From Oscillospiraceae bacterium (lineage in GTDB: Bacteria > Bacillota > Clostridia > Oscillospirales > Oscillospiraceae), in contig SVLH01000014.1 of NCBI GenBank assembly GCA_015068025.1, forward strand, positions 1-45,930: a DNA stretch of 45,930 bases, in the 5' to 3' direction. The notes below the pieces were generated by a model, which did no database searches, had not been told where the DNA came from, and saw only the letters and a program-made list of their open reading frames with translations. The translations under genes and the position numbers were made by a program. Shown here one piece after another: positions 15,192-23,566 of this stretch (position 1 is the stretch's first letter; the number at the start of each line of letters is the position of its first letter).

Positions 15192-16346
15192 TCACTTCAC
15201 GATGAAGCCGGCAGGCAGCTTCCAGGAAGAATTGGCGTGATAGAAGGTCACGCTGGCCTTCAGATACTCGCCGTCGTAATACATGCAGGAGGAGCTGCCG
15301 CCGTCCAGGTTGGCGGCGTTCACCGCGCCGAACTCCTCCATCACCGCGATCAGATCGCCGCTGGAGGCACCCAGATGGCCGAAGCGGCCGCGGCCGTCGG
15401 TAACGAAGAGCAGCACGGAGCCGTCAGCGCGCTGACCGATGGCAGTGCGGGGATTCAGGCCGCTGCCCATGCCGTTCATTTCGCGGGCTTCGTTGTTGAT
15501 GATCAGCTGCACGAAGTGGTTGTTGGCGTCGCTGGCCTCCTCCTGGAAGGTGACCGCGTCGCGGATCTTCTTCTCCGCCACCAGTTTTTCCACGCCGGCG
15601 GCGTTCAGCTTGGAAATGTCGATGATCTGGAGGATGTCATCCTCGGTGAAGCCCACCAGCACCAGACCGGGATAGTCCTGGGGGCGGTTGTACTGGATCT
15701 CGCCGCCCGACACGATGACGCCCAGAGGCCGGCCGCCGGTGTTGTTGGTGGAGTCGTAAAGGCCGCCGTTGATGCCGGCGATGGCGCCGTTGGCGGTGAC
15801 CAGCTCGTCCAGCGTCACGCCCACGTCACGCCACGGATAGATGGTGGCAAGGGACACGCGGGAGGGGTCCTTCACGATCATCATGGTGCCGGTGAAGGTG
15901 GCGCCGGCTACCTCGGTGATCTCGATGTCCTTCTGCTCGGCGTTTTGGCCGCCGGTCTGGATGTCCACGCTGCCGGAGCCGCCCACCTGAATGAGGTCGG
16001 CGTCCACTTCGGCGTTGAGCTCCTTCATGGAGTTCTTATCCACGATCTCCTGAATCTCCTCGGAACTGAGGAACCAGCCTGCCAGAAACTTGAACTGGCC
16101 GGTTTCCAGAATGGTGGTGACGAACATCTGCTGGGCGGAGGGGAACTTGTCCGAGCAGATCGTATTCAGCGAGATCAGCACGGTGGCCGCCACGGCTACC
16201 ACTGCCGTCAGCACCATGGCAGAGAGGCGAAGGGCCCACTTGCCGATGGCCCTGCCGATGCCGCTGCCGCCGGAGGAAAGCCGCTTGCCGCCGTGGGGCT
16301 TCGGAGCTTCTTCGGTGGCGGCGGTGTTATGTTCAAACTCTTGCAT
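15192..16346 (-). CDS. Phosphodiester glycosidase (NAGPA-domain) family, membrane-anchored
   Basis: About 384 residues. A cytoplasmic tail (about 1-38) leads to one N-terminal membrane helix (ALRLSAMVLTAVVAVAATVL), then a linker and a C-terminal NAGPA domain. Family marks are GINGGLYD, NPRTAIGQ, LLFVTDGR and NLDGGSSS. NAGPA domains remove GlcNAc from phosphodiester-linked sugars, and bacterial members are linked to exopolysaccharide or teichoic-type polymers. ATG 16346 is used, with AAGGAG 10 nt upstream; a TTG at 16352 is only 4 nt from it. The start lies within the end of the upstream gene. It is the last gene of the envelope operon. Confidence 0.87.
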   Translation of the reverse strand: MQEFEHNTAATEEAPKPHGGKRLSSGGSGIGRAIGKWALRLSAMVLTAVVAVAATVLISLNTICSDKFPSAQQMFVTTILETGQFKFLAGWFLSSEEIQEIVDKNSMKELNAEVDADLIQVGGSGSVDIQTGGQNAEQKDIEITEVAGATFTGTMMIVKDPSRVSLATIYPWRDVGVTLDELVTANGAIAGINGGLYDSTNNTGGRPLGVIVSGGEIQYNRPQDYPGLVLVGFTEDDILQIIDISKLNAAGVEKLVAEKKIRDAVTFQEEASDANNHFVQLIINNEAREMNGMGSGLNPRTAIGQRADGSVLLFVTDGRGRFGHLGASSGDLIAVMEEFGAVNAANLDGGSSSCMYYDGEYLKASVTFYHANSSWKLPAGFIVK

Positions 16347-17880
16347 TGTCAATGATCTCCTTCATGGTTGCCAGCTTCCAGACGGGATCGTCCCTGCCGT
16401 TGTCGGTGTCGTCACAGCGGACAAAGTAGAAGCGGTCGTTGAGGGTGTCGTCCACGTTTTCGCCGGTGCGGGTGAGGTACATGTGCTTCGTGAAGCTGAT
16501 GTCCACGGAGAAGCAGTCCTCTGTGATCCAGACGAAGTTACTGACGGATTCGCCGGTAAAGGCGGGATCACGCAGGATGTGGTTGCTGATAAAGGTGATG
16601 TCGATGCCGGTGGCGTACTTTTTCGCCACCTGATACTGATAGGAGCCGGAGATCAGACTGGGAGAGAGCTTGGAGAAGGCCAGGTCGGCGCTCATAAACA
16701 AACTCCACTTTTTGGCGACATCCAGCACATCCACCTGCGCGGCGATCTCTGCGGGAACGGCGTCCAGACCCACGGGGTCGGCGGTGAGGTTATGGACGGT
16801 AACGCCTTCCTCCAGCGCCACGGCCTTGCCGTTGGGATCCGTTACGGTGATGACGGCGTCGGCCTTCAAAATAGCGATGTTGTACACGGAAATGCCGGAC
16901 AGACCGTCCACATAGTCGGCGAAGTGGGCATAGTTGGGATTGGGAACGGTGGCCACGGCCTTTGCAGGCACGGCGGCGCCGTCCACCTGCACGGTGTAGC
17001 CCTCGTCCACGGTGATGGAGGCGTAGGTCAGGGGCAGTTCGCTGCCGCCGTCATAGGCAATCTCGTTGCCAAAGAGGTCGAGGATCTTCATGTCCGGCTT
17101 GGTGAGCAGAGTGATGTCATAATGCACGCGGTCACCGCCTGCGTCCGTGCCCTCGTGGACCGTGCCGTTGAGGGACACGGTCAGCGTGGCGGGCAGGGTC
17201 AGGTCATAGTCGTAGTATTCTGCCAGAATACGGCCGTTTTTTACAGTGTAGGCGGCATAGTTTCCCTCGTTGTCGGTGATCTTCACATCGGGCTTCAGGT
17301 AAAGACCCTGCAGGGTGTATTTGGCCTTTCCTCCGCTGATGGTGCAGTCCTCCTCGGCCAGGGGAATGCCGTTGACGCTGACAGCAAATTCCGCAGGGAG
17401 GGAGAGGGTGTAATCGTGGGATTCGAATACGGGCGTGACGGATTCCACCTGCCAGTCCCGCAGGGAGAACACCACCAGCTTGGAGACGGCGGGGCCTGCG
17501 GCTTTCAGCTTGACCTCGGCCAGAGGAAAGCCGTCGTTTTCGATGTAGTAATACAGTTCGTCCTCGCCGTGCAATCCGCCCTTTTCCACGCAGGAGAGGG
17601 CATCCGCTTCATAGAGGGCGAGGTAGGCACTGTGCAGATCCATGCCCGCCTCAAAGCGGCCGGCGGCGGCCTCGGGCAGGGGGTATTTGGTCAGGAAACT
17701 TCCGTCTTCCGCGGCGGCGAGCAGCTCATCGATCACGGCCTCCACCTGCCGCTGGGGCTGGGAGGCCTCGTAATCGGTCAGGAGGGAGCGGACATACATG
17801 GTGGCAGAGAGAACAAGCGCCGCCAGCACCGCAAGGAAGATGAGATATACCAGTTTGAATGTGAGTTTTTTCTGTGTCAT
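16333..17880 (-). CDS. Membrane-anchored extracellular protein of unknown function
   Basis: About 515 residues. One N-terminal signal anchor (FKLVYLIFLAVLAALVLSAT) is followed by a long outside part with repeated beta-rich segments such as LTLPATLTVSLNGT, LSLPAEFAVSVNG and ASITVDEGYTVQVDG. These repeats, which each place a short sequence around VxVNG or VxVDG, suggest tandem Ig-like or jelly-roll units. No catalytic motif is recognised. ATG 17880 has AAAGG 9 nt upstream; ATG 17889 with AGGAG is the alternative. It lies 4-13 nt after the glycosyltransferase gene and overlaps the NAGPA gene, so it probably acts with them. Confidence 0.75.
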   Translation of the reverse strand: MTQKKLTFKLVYLIFLAVLAALVLSATMYVRSLLTDYEASQPQRQVEAVIDELLAAAEDGSFLTKYPLPEAAAGRFEAGMDLHSAYLALYEADALSCVEKGGLHGEDELYYYIENDGFPLAEVKLKAAGPAVSKLVVFSLRDWQVESVTPVFESHDYTLSLPAEFAVSVNGIPLAEEDCTISGGKAKYTLQGLYLKPDVKITDNEGNYAAYTVKNGRILAEYYDYDLTLPATLTVSLNGTVHEGTDAGGDRVHYDITLLTKPDMKILDLFGNEIAYDGGSELPLTYASITVDEGYTVQVDGAAVPAKAVATVPNPNYAHFADYVDGLSGISVYNIAILKADAVITVTDPNGKAVALEEGVTVHNLTADPVGLDAVPAEIAAQVDVLDVAKKWSLFMSADLAFSKLSPSLISGSYQYQVAKKYATGIDITFISNHILRDPAFTGESVSNFVWITEDCFSVDISFTKHMYLTRTGENVDDTLNDRFYFVRCDDTDNGRDDPVWKLATMKEIIDNARV

Positions 17881-17893
17881 GAGAGGCATCCTT

Positions 17894-18976
17894 TCAGCGC
17901 TCCTGTTGGGGCGTTTCTGCGTTGAACACCCACTTGTGCTGGATGCGGAAACTGAAAAAGAACAGGAAGGTATCGATCAGAGTCTTGATCAGGGTGGACA
18001 GGGCGGGAGAGGAAACGGCGAGCCCCTTTTCCAGCAGGAACACCAGCGTGGCGGAGAGCACCAGCTGGACTGCGGCAAGGATGTAGTAGCGGATCAGAGT
18101 CTTTTTGCCGGTGCTGCCGCCAAAGACGACTTTGGCGTTGACAAAGTAGTTGAACAGGGAGGAGATGACCCGTGCCAGGAATGCCGCAACATAGGTGACG
18201 GGAAGGAGCCCCAGCAGCGCCCCGGTGCCCAGCAGCCGCTTGAACAGGTAGAACACGCCCTCGTCCAGCACGGCGGAGCCCACGGAGCTGACCAGATACT
18301 TGATGATCAGGCCGTAGATCCGCAGACTGTCCCGCACCACCCGGAAGTGGGAGGAGCGGTTTTCCTCGATGTATACGGTGTGGATCTTCACCTCGTCCAG
18401 CGGCAGCTTGTTCCGGCTGGCGAGGAAGAGCATATTGGTCTCAAACTCGTAGCGGTCGCCCTTGGCGGCGGCGATCTCGGCAATGTATTTCCGGGGGAAG
18501 GCCCGCAGACCGGTCTGGGTGTCGCTGATCTTCATGCCGAAGAACAGGCGGAACACGGCAATGGTGATGCGGTTTCCGGTTTTGCTTCTGGAGGGAACAT
18601 CGGGGGCGGAGAAGTCCCGCACGCCCAGGATCAACGACTCCTTTTCCACCATGGCCTGCGCCACGGCGGCAATATCGCCGGCCAGATGCTGGCCGTCTGC
18701 GTCCGCCGTCACCACGCCGGCACTGTCGGGGCGGTTATCCAGGAAGAAGCGCATGGCGGTTTTCAGAGCGGCGCCCTTGCCGCGGTTCACATCGTGGCGC
18801 AGCAGGGTGCATTCCGGAATATCCTTTACCTGCTCAAAAATGGGGGCAAAGGGCGCGCCGCTGCCGTCATCCACCACAAGGATGTCCGTAAATCCGGCCT
18901 GCACCAGATCAGCCAGCGTGGAGAGCAGCTTTTCGTCCGGCTTGTAGGCGGGAATGATGACAGAAACTGATTTCAT
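17894..18976 (-). CDS. Family 2 glycosyltransferase fused to a GtrA-like membrane domain
   Basis: A 360-residue bifunctional protein. Residues 1-215 are a GT-A fold (VSVIIPAYKPDE at the start, LVVDDGSG, and VVTADADGQH with the DxD metal site), close to dolichol- or undecaprenyl-phosphate mannosyl/glucosyltransferases. Residues 225-350 form four hydrophobic helices ending in FSFRIQHKWVF, the GtrA mark. GtrA proteins are thought to flip the lipid-linked sugar, so the fusion would make and translocate one carrier-bound sugar. ATG 18976 is 7 nt from AAGG; ATG 18982 is too close. Second gene of the envelope operon. Confidence 0.9.
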   Translation of the reverse strand: MKSVSVIIPAYKPDEKLLSTLADLVQAGFTDILVVDDGSGAPFAPIFEQVKDIPECTLLRHDVNRGKGAALKTAMRFFLDNRPDSAGVVTADADGQHLAGDIAAVAQAMVEKESLILGVRDFSAPDVPSRSKTGNRITIAVFRLFFGMKISDTQTGLRAFPRKYIAEIAAAKGDRYEFETNMLFLASRNKLPLDEVKIHTVYIEENRSSHFRVVRDSLRIYGLIIKYLVSSVGSAVLDEGVFYLFKRLLGTGALLGLLPVTYVAAFLARVISSLFNYFVNAKVVFGGSTGKKTLIRYYILAAVQLVLSATLVFLLEKGLAVSSPALSTLIKTLIDTFLFFFSFRIQHKWVFNAETPQQER

Positions 18977-19023
18977 GTACATACCTTCTTTATCTTGGTT
19001 TTGGTTTCGCTTGAAATGGCGGG

Positions 19024-20538
19024 TCAGCGCTTCGCTGTCCGCTTTCCGCGGGGACGCCGCACGAGGAGGGCGACGATCAGAACAATGACGATACCGCTGC
19101 CGGAGGCGATGAAAACGATGGTGCGCCGACGGGCGGCAGTCTCGGCGGCGTCCTGAACACGGGCGGCTTCTTCGGCGGCCTTGGCCGCAGCCTCCGCTTC
19201 GGCCTGCGCCCTGGCCTCTGCCTCTGCCTGTGCTTTGGCTTCCGCCTCGGCTTTTGCTTTTGCCTCGGCCTCTGCCCGCTGGGCGTAGGTGGTCACATTC
19301 TCAAAGAAGTCGCCGCCGGCGGTGTCCGCCCCCACGGTGGAGGCGTAGAGCCCGTACTGGCAGGGGGAATAGGTCTGGATGTCCGCCGCCTTTTCGATGG
19401 GGGCGTCGGCGGTGCCGTAGATCCACTTGTAGAACCACGTCCAGTGCTGGCTCTTGTGGCAGGCGAAGCCATCCTGCGTCACTTCAAAGGGCGTCTTGCC
19501 GCCCAGACTTTCCAGCGGCGTGTCAAAATCCATCACGATGGGATGTTCGGGATACAGGTGGAGATAGGTCTTTTCCACGCTCCATGTGCCGTATGCTTCG
19601 GCGCTTTCGGCATAGCGGCTTCCGTCGGCGGAGGCCTGAATGGCATCCGTCAGCGCTGCCACGGTAAAGACATGGGCGCCGTGGCCGTATTCGCCGTCGA
19701 GGTCGTGGGAGACCACCACCAGCGGCTTGCAGCGGCGGATGCACTCGGTGATGTAGCGGACAAAATCGTCATAGGTCACGCCCTGACTTTTGAACACGGC
19801 TTCCGCCTTGGCAAAGGCGGTGTCGCGGTCTTTGGACTCGGCGTACAGGTCGGGGAATTCGGAGATGATCGGGTAATTCCGCACGCCCACGGTCCACAGG
19901 CCGTCCAGCTGCTCGTGGGGGCGCTGGTGATTCTGCTCACCGTAGACCTCAAAGTGCTGCACGGCGTAGACCACCTGCACATTCAGCTGCCGCTCGATGG
20001 CGTAGTAGGGCAGCACGCCGGCAAAGAACAGCTGCTCGTCGTCGGAATGGGTGGAGAGCAGCATCAGATCCGCCTGCTGGCAGGGCGGCTGCCAGATCTG
20101 CACCCAGTCCGGCAGTTCGCCGGCGGAGAATACGTAGATCTCGGAGATCACCGTGCCCTTGGGGAAGTGCAGCTCCAGCGTTTCCGGCAGCGTGCCGAAC
20201 AGCGCCGCCACATCCACAAACTCGTGGAGGAAGGCGTTTTCGCCGCAGGAGATGCTTTTGCCTGCGGCGGGGTCGGTCAGCGTCCAGACGGCGGGGATGC
20301 GGTCAAACTCGATGTACAGCGCACCGATGCCATCGTCACGGGACACGGTCACCACGGCGTCTTCCGCCGCACCGGAATAGGTGCTGCGCTTGCCGTCGCA
20401 GATCTTCGCCGCGTCGGAAAAGCCGGAGGCTTCCACGGAAGCGCCCTGATGTTCCGCCTCTGCGGCCAGAGCCGGAACGGCGGCCGCTGCGGCCAGACAC
20501 AGGCAAAGGGAAAGTATGAGTAGATATTTACGGATCAT
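19024..20538 (-). CDS. Secreted, membrane-tethered PIG-L family deacetylase
   Basis: A 504-residue protein. It has a signal peptide (about 1-26, ending ALAA), a beta-rich accessory domain (about 30-150), and a PIG-L/LmbE domain with the zinc and base motif STHSDDEQ (H164, D166, D167) and a downstream HGAH. An Ala/Glu/Lys-rich helical linker of near-repeats (AEAKAKAEAEAKAQ, about 425-475) precedes a C-terminal membrane helix and a basic tail. PIG-L enzymes remove N-acetyl groups from amino sugars. The canonical HPDDE is HSDDE here. ATG 20538 follows AGGAGG. It heads the operon and would act outside the cell at a distance from the membrane. Confidence 0.9.
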   Translation of the reverse strand: MIRKYLLILSLCLCLAAAAAVPALAAEAEHQGASVEASGFSDAAKICDGKRSTYSGAAEDAVVTVSRDDGIGALYIEFDRIPAVWTLTDPAAGKSISCGENAFLHEFVDVAALFGTLPETLELHFPKGTVISEIYVFSAGELPDWVQIWQPPCQQADLMLLSTHSDDEQLFFAGVLPYYAIERQLNVQVVYAVQHFEVYGEQNHQRPHEQLDGLWTVGVRNYPIISEFPDLYAESKDRDTAFAKAEAVFKSQGVTYDDFVRYITECIRRCKPLVVVSHDLDGEYGHGAHVFTVAALTDAIQASADGSRYAESAEAYGTWSVEKTYLHLYPEHPIVMDFDTPLESLGGKTPFEVTQDGFACHKSQHWTWFYKWIYGTADAPIEKAADIQTYSPCQYGLYASTVGADTAGGDFFENVTTYAQRAEAEAKAKAEAEAKAQAEAEARAQAEAEAAAKAAEEAARVQDAAETAARRRTIVFIASGSGIVIVLIVALLVRRPRGKRTAKR

Positions 20539-20672
20539 CGCTGCCTCCTGAAAACTGTCAGCACGCATAAGCCACCAATTTAATCGCACATTACAGCGTA
20601 TCACAATCTGTCGAAAAAAACAACACCCAGACGGAAGTTGCCCCGGGAAAGCACGCCGCGGCCGACGGGCGC

Positions 20673-20703
20673 AAAAACGGAGCAGACGCCCTGCGCCTGC
20701 TCC
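20673..20703 (-). terminator. Terminator of the ZIP transporter gene
   Basis: GGAGCAG / CTGCTCC arms with GC-rich interior pairing; on the minus strand followed by GTTTTTG. Confidence 0.75.
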
Positions 20704-20725
20704 GCTGCTGCTTTATGAAAGGGCC

Positions 20726-21565
20726 TTATGCGTAGATGATGAGCAGACCTGCCAGAATGCCGATAATGGCGGAAAAGGCAGGCAGTTTGCTGTGGTACAT
20801 CAAAATGGCCTGGGGGAGGATCTCGCCGAAGACCACATACAGCATGGCGCCGCTGGCAAAACCCAGACTCATGGCAAGACCCATCGCGCCGATATCGCCC
20901 AGAAGATAACCCAGCAGCGCGCCGAGAATGGTGGGCACGCCGGAGAGGGCGGTGATGAGGACGGCCTTGCCCTTGCCCATGCCGCCGCTGATGAGTGGGA
21001 CGGAGACGGCCATGCCCTCGGGGATGTTATGCAGGCCGATGAGAATGGCCAGAACCAGAGCCGCGCTGCCCATCACGCCGTCGTTGCTGGCGTAGGAGGC
21101 GCCGATGGTCATGCCCTCCGGCACGTTGTGCAGGGCGATGGCGCAGGCCATCACCAGACCTGCGATGAAAAGGGAGAAGCGGCCGTCTTTCTTTGCGAAG
21201 TGCTGTTCCAGATGGTCGCTGTGGATCAGTTCGTCCAGATCGTCGGCGGTCTTGGGGTGGTTTTCGTCAATGTGAGGCACCTCGGGGTTGGTCTTTCGGT
21301 CGATCTGGTGGTTGAGCAGGAAGATCACCGCCACGCCCAGAGCAATAGAGCCGATGACGGTGCCCAGCCCCACCTCGGTGGCGAGGGCTTCCGTGACCAG
21401 ATCGAAGCAGACCACGCTGAGCATCACACCGCCGGCAAAGCTCAACAGCAGGCTGACGGTGCGGTTGGAGTCCTTTTGCAGCATGGCGCCGATCAGGCCG
21501 CCAAGGCCGGTGCCCGCAACGCCTGCAATGGCTGTTGTTACGATCAATGTTTCGATCACGCCCAC
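20726..21565 (-). CDS. ZIP family metal transporter
   Basis: A 279-residue membrane protein that moves divalent metals, usually zinc, into the cytoplasm. Eight hydrophobic helices are visible. The metal site appears as HNVPEG and HNIPEG in two consecutive helices. A His/Asp-rich loop (HIDENHPKTADDLDELIHSDH) lies between helices 3 and 4. The start is GTG 21565, with GGAGGG 7 nt upstream; longer frames have no ribosome site. It is transcribed alone, from the promoter at 21610-21638. Confidence 0.92.
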   Translation of the reverse strand: MGVIETLIVTTAIAGVAGTGLGGLIGAMLQKDSNRTVSLLLSFAGGVMLSVVCFDLVTEALATEVGLGTVIGSIALGVAVIFLLNHQIDRKTNPEVPHIDENHPKTADDLDELIHSDHLEQHFAKKDGRFSLFIAGLVMACAIALHNVPEGMTIGASYASNDGVMGSAALVLAILIGLHNIPEGMAVSVPLISGGMGKGKAVLITALSGVPTILGALLGYLLGDIGAMGLAMSLGFASGAMLYVVFGEILPQAILMYHSKLPAFSAIIGILAGLLIIYA

Positions 21566-21609
21566 AGGGTATCCCTCCGATCCGAAAACAGGAAAATTTT
21601 TTCGTTTAG

Positions 21610-21638
21610 ATAGTAGCACGGATTCCGACAAAATACAA
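21610..21638 (-). promoter_or_regulatory. Promoter of the ZIP transporter gene
   Basis: On the minus strand TTGTAT (21638-21633) and TACTAT (21615-21610) are 17 nt apart. No Fur-type palindrome like that at 2279-2295 is seen here. Confidence 0.65.
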
Positions 21639-21744
21639 CAGCTTCCACCGTTAAAAAATGGAGATGCCGTGGGGGACGGACTCCATCCCTCAAAAAAATA
21701 AAAGAGCCGCAACTATTGCGGCATCTTCACAACGCCAAACCGAT

Positions 21745-21776
21745 AAAAAGCTGTGGTCAAAAGGCCACAGCTTTTT
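21745..21776. terminator. Bidirectional terminator between tRNA-Leu and the ZIP gene
   Basis: A perfect 12-bp inverted repeat (AAAAAGCTGTGG / CCACAGCTTTTT) with an 8-nt loop, with T-runs on both strands. The rest of 21640-21885 shows no gene; it holds a small IR (CCGCGA/TCGCGG near 21815-21843). Confidence 0.75.
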
Positions 21777-21885
21777 GGGCGGAGTGCTCACTTTAGATAC
21801 CATCTTCAGACCCGCCCGCGAATCCAGCGAAGCGAATCGCGGACGGAAAGGAGGAGCAGCGGCGTGAGTGCGCTCTGATTTTTGC

Positions 21886-21921
21886 AAAAAATCGGAGCAA
21901 GCGATACAAAGCTTGCTCCGA
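21886..21921 (-). terminator. Terminator of tRNA-Leu
   Basis: An 11-bp perfect stem (TCGGAGCAAGC / GCTTGCTCCGA) with an 8-nt loop; on the minus strand followed by six T. It begins 3 nt past the tRNA CCA. Confidence 0.9.
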
Positions 21922-21923
21922 CA

Positions 21924-22009
21924 TGGTGCCGGTGGTGGGACTCGAACCCACACCCTGTCGCCAGGAACGGATTTTGAGTCCGTCACGTCTACCATTCCAT
22001 CACACCGGC
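21924..22009 (-). tRNA. tRNA-Leu (anticodon CAA)
   Basis: The minus strand gives an 86-nt class II tRNA. The acceptor GCCGGTG pairs with CACCGGC, and A-CCA is encoded. The anticodon stem ACGGA/TCCGT has loop CTCAAAA, giving anticodon CAA (codon TTG). A long variable arm (TGGCGACAGGGTG region) and T-arm GTTCGAGTC are present. The large variable arm confirms Leu type. Confidence 0.95.
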
Positions 22010-22019
22010 GTACTTTGCC

Positions 22020-22048
22020 ATTATACTAGACCGTCGTTGGGAAGTCAA
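22020..22048 (-). promoter_or_regulatory. tRNA-Leu promoter
   Basis: On the minus strand TTGACT (22048-22043) and TATAAT (22025-22020) are 17 nt apart, 11 nt before the mature 5' end. Confidence 0.8.
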
Positions 22049-22193
22049 GGCGGTTTTGCCGTCTTCCGGCAGCGGAGCGGGAAAAAATGAACAGTCCGTT
22101 AAAATCCAAAGAAAGACTATCCAAACGGAGGAAGATGTGCTATGATATATACGTTAAATTATGCGTATTTGCGCAGGAAAAGGAGGGTGGAGC

Positions 22194-23549
22194 ATGAAGA
22201 AAACGGCGAAAGCACGGCTGCTGATACTGGTGCTGCTGGCATCGCTGTTTCTTGCCGGCTGCAGCGGGCTGGATCTGAATGTGGAGCTGCAGGAGCTGTA
22301 CAGCCTCCCCACCCTGCCCGCACAGTACACGGAGCTGAACAACCGCATTTCGCAGATCATGGAAAACGGCGCAGAATATGCCGCACCCACCTCCGGCACC
22401 AACATCCAGCCCGTCCAGCTGGTGGATCTGAACGGCGACGGCAGGGAGGAAGCGGTGGCCTTCTTCCGGAAGGCGGCGGACGAAAAGCCCCTGAAAATTT
22501 ATATCTTCTCGGTGCGGGACGACCGCTATGAACAGACGGCGCTGATCGAGGGAAGCGGCACCGGCATATACAGCATCGTATACAGGGATCTGGACGGGAA
22601 CGGCACGCTGGAACTGGCGGTGGGCTGGAAAGCTGCGGCGGAATTGCAGGTGCTGGAGGTCTATACCCTGCGGGAAGGACATACCGAACAGCTGCTGCGC
22701 ACCAATTATGTGAAATACACCGCTGCGGATCTGGACGGAGATGGGCGTCAGGAGCTTGTGATCCTGCGCTCGGACGAGGAGGGCAACGGCGTTGCCGATT
22801 ACTACATCTGGCAGGAGGGCGGCCGCCTGGTCAACCAGTCCTCTGCCCGCATCTCGGCCACCATGGCGGAGCTGAGCCGGCAGGGAAGCGTCACGGCGGG
22901 CGTGCTGCGGGGCGGTGCGGCGGCGGTGTTTGTTACCGGCGTCACGGATACGCCGCAGGTCATCACGGACATCCTTGCGTCCCGGGGGGGCACGCTGAAT
23001 AATATTGTGCTTTCCGGTTCCACCGGTGTTTCCACGCAGATCCATCCCTACTGCGCCCTTGACCCCACGGATATCAACGGCGACGGCGTGACAGAAGTCC
23101 CCTGTCCCGTGTATCTGCCCGGCGCGCTGGGGGGAGAGAGTTCCTATCAGCAGATCGAGTGGCGCAGCTACGATGAGCAGGGCGTCTCTGCGGTGGAACT
23201 GCGAACCTACCACGATACCGAGGACGGCTGGTATCTGCGGCTGCCGGAGGAGTGGAACGGGATTGTTACCGTGACCCGCACCACCCAGCCCGACGATGTG
23301 CGCGTCACCTTTTATGCCTTGGGCGATGGGCGGGCAAAGCCCTTCCTGCGCATCTCCACCCTGACCGGCGCGACGCGGGAGGTCAAGGCGGTGCAGGGGG
23401 ATCGGTTCCTTCTGGCTCGCCAGAGCGAGACCATCTACACCGGAGAACTGATGGAGGGCAACCAGACCTGGCAATACGGCCTGACAGCGGATGATGTCCG
23501 CGCGGCCTTCAACGTGATTTTGCCGGAATGGGCGCCCGGCGACAACTGA
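22194..23549 (+). CDS. Lipoprotein with FG-GAP/EF-hand-like calcium-loop repeats
   Basis: A 451-residue lipoprotein. The signal segment (about residues 7-23) ends in lipobox LAGC, with the lipidated Cys at about residue 24. Four DxNxDG-type loops occur at intervals: DLNGDGREE, DLDGNGTLE, DLDGDGRQE and DINGDGVTE. These resemble the calcium-binding loops of FG-GAP or dockerin-like beta-propeller repeats. ATG 22194 follows AAGGAGG. The response regulator starts 17 nt later and the kinase follows, so the three genes form an operon. The protein may be an external sensory or output partner of the kinase; this is inference. Confidence 0.85.
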   Translation: MKKTAKARLLILVLLASLFLAGCSGLDLNVELQELYSLPTLPAQYTELNNRISQIMENGAEYAAPTSGTNIQPVQLVDLNGDGREEAVAFFRKAADEKPLKIYIFSVRDDRYEQTALIEGSGTGIYSIVYRDLDGNGTLELAVGWKAAAELQVLEVYTLREGHTEQLLRTNYVKYTAADLDGDGRQELVILRSDEEGNGVADYYIWQEGGRLVNQSSARISATMAELSRQGSVTAGVLRGGAAAVFVTGVTDTPQVITDILASRGGTLNNIVLSGSTGVSTQIHPYCALDPTDINGDGVTEVPCPVYLPGALGGESSYQQIEWRSYDEQGVSAVELRTYHDTEDGWYLRLPEEWNGIVTVTRTTQPDDVRVTFYALGDGRAKPFLRISTLTGATREVKAVQGDRFLLARQSETIYTGELMEGNQTWQYGLTADDVRAAFNVILPEWAPGDN

Positions 23550-23566
23550 CAGGGAGGAAAAGCGGA

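Noticed and set aside
19153-19290. GCC-TCGGC-type repeats as a CRISPR array
   Set aside because: The repeats are in-frame codons of the Ala/Glu/Lys spacer in the PIG-L gene, without distinct spacers.
21815-22009. tRNA-Leu 3' end as a phage attachment site
   Set aside because: The inverted repeat after the tRNA is its terminator; no integrase or repeated tRNA end is present.
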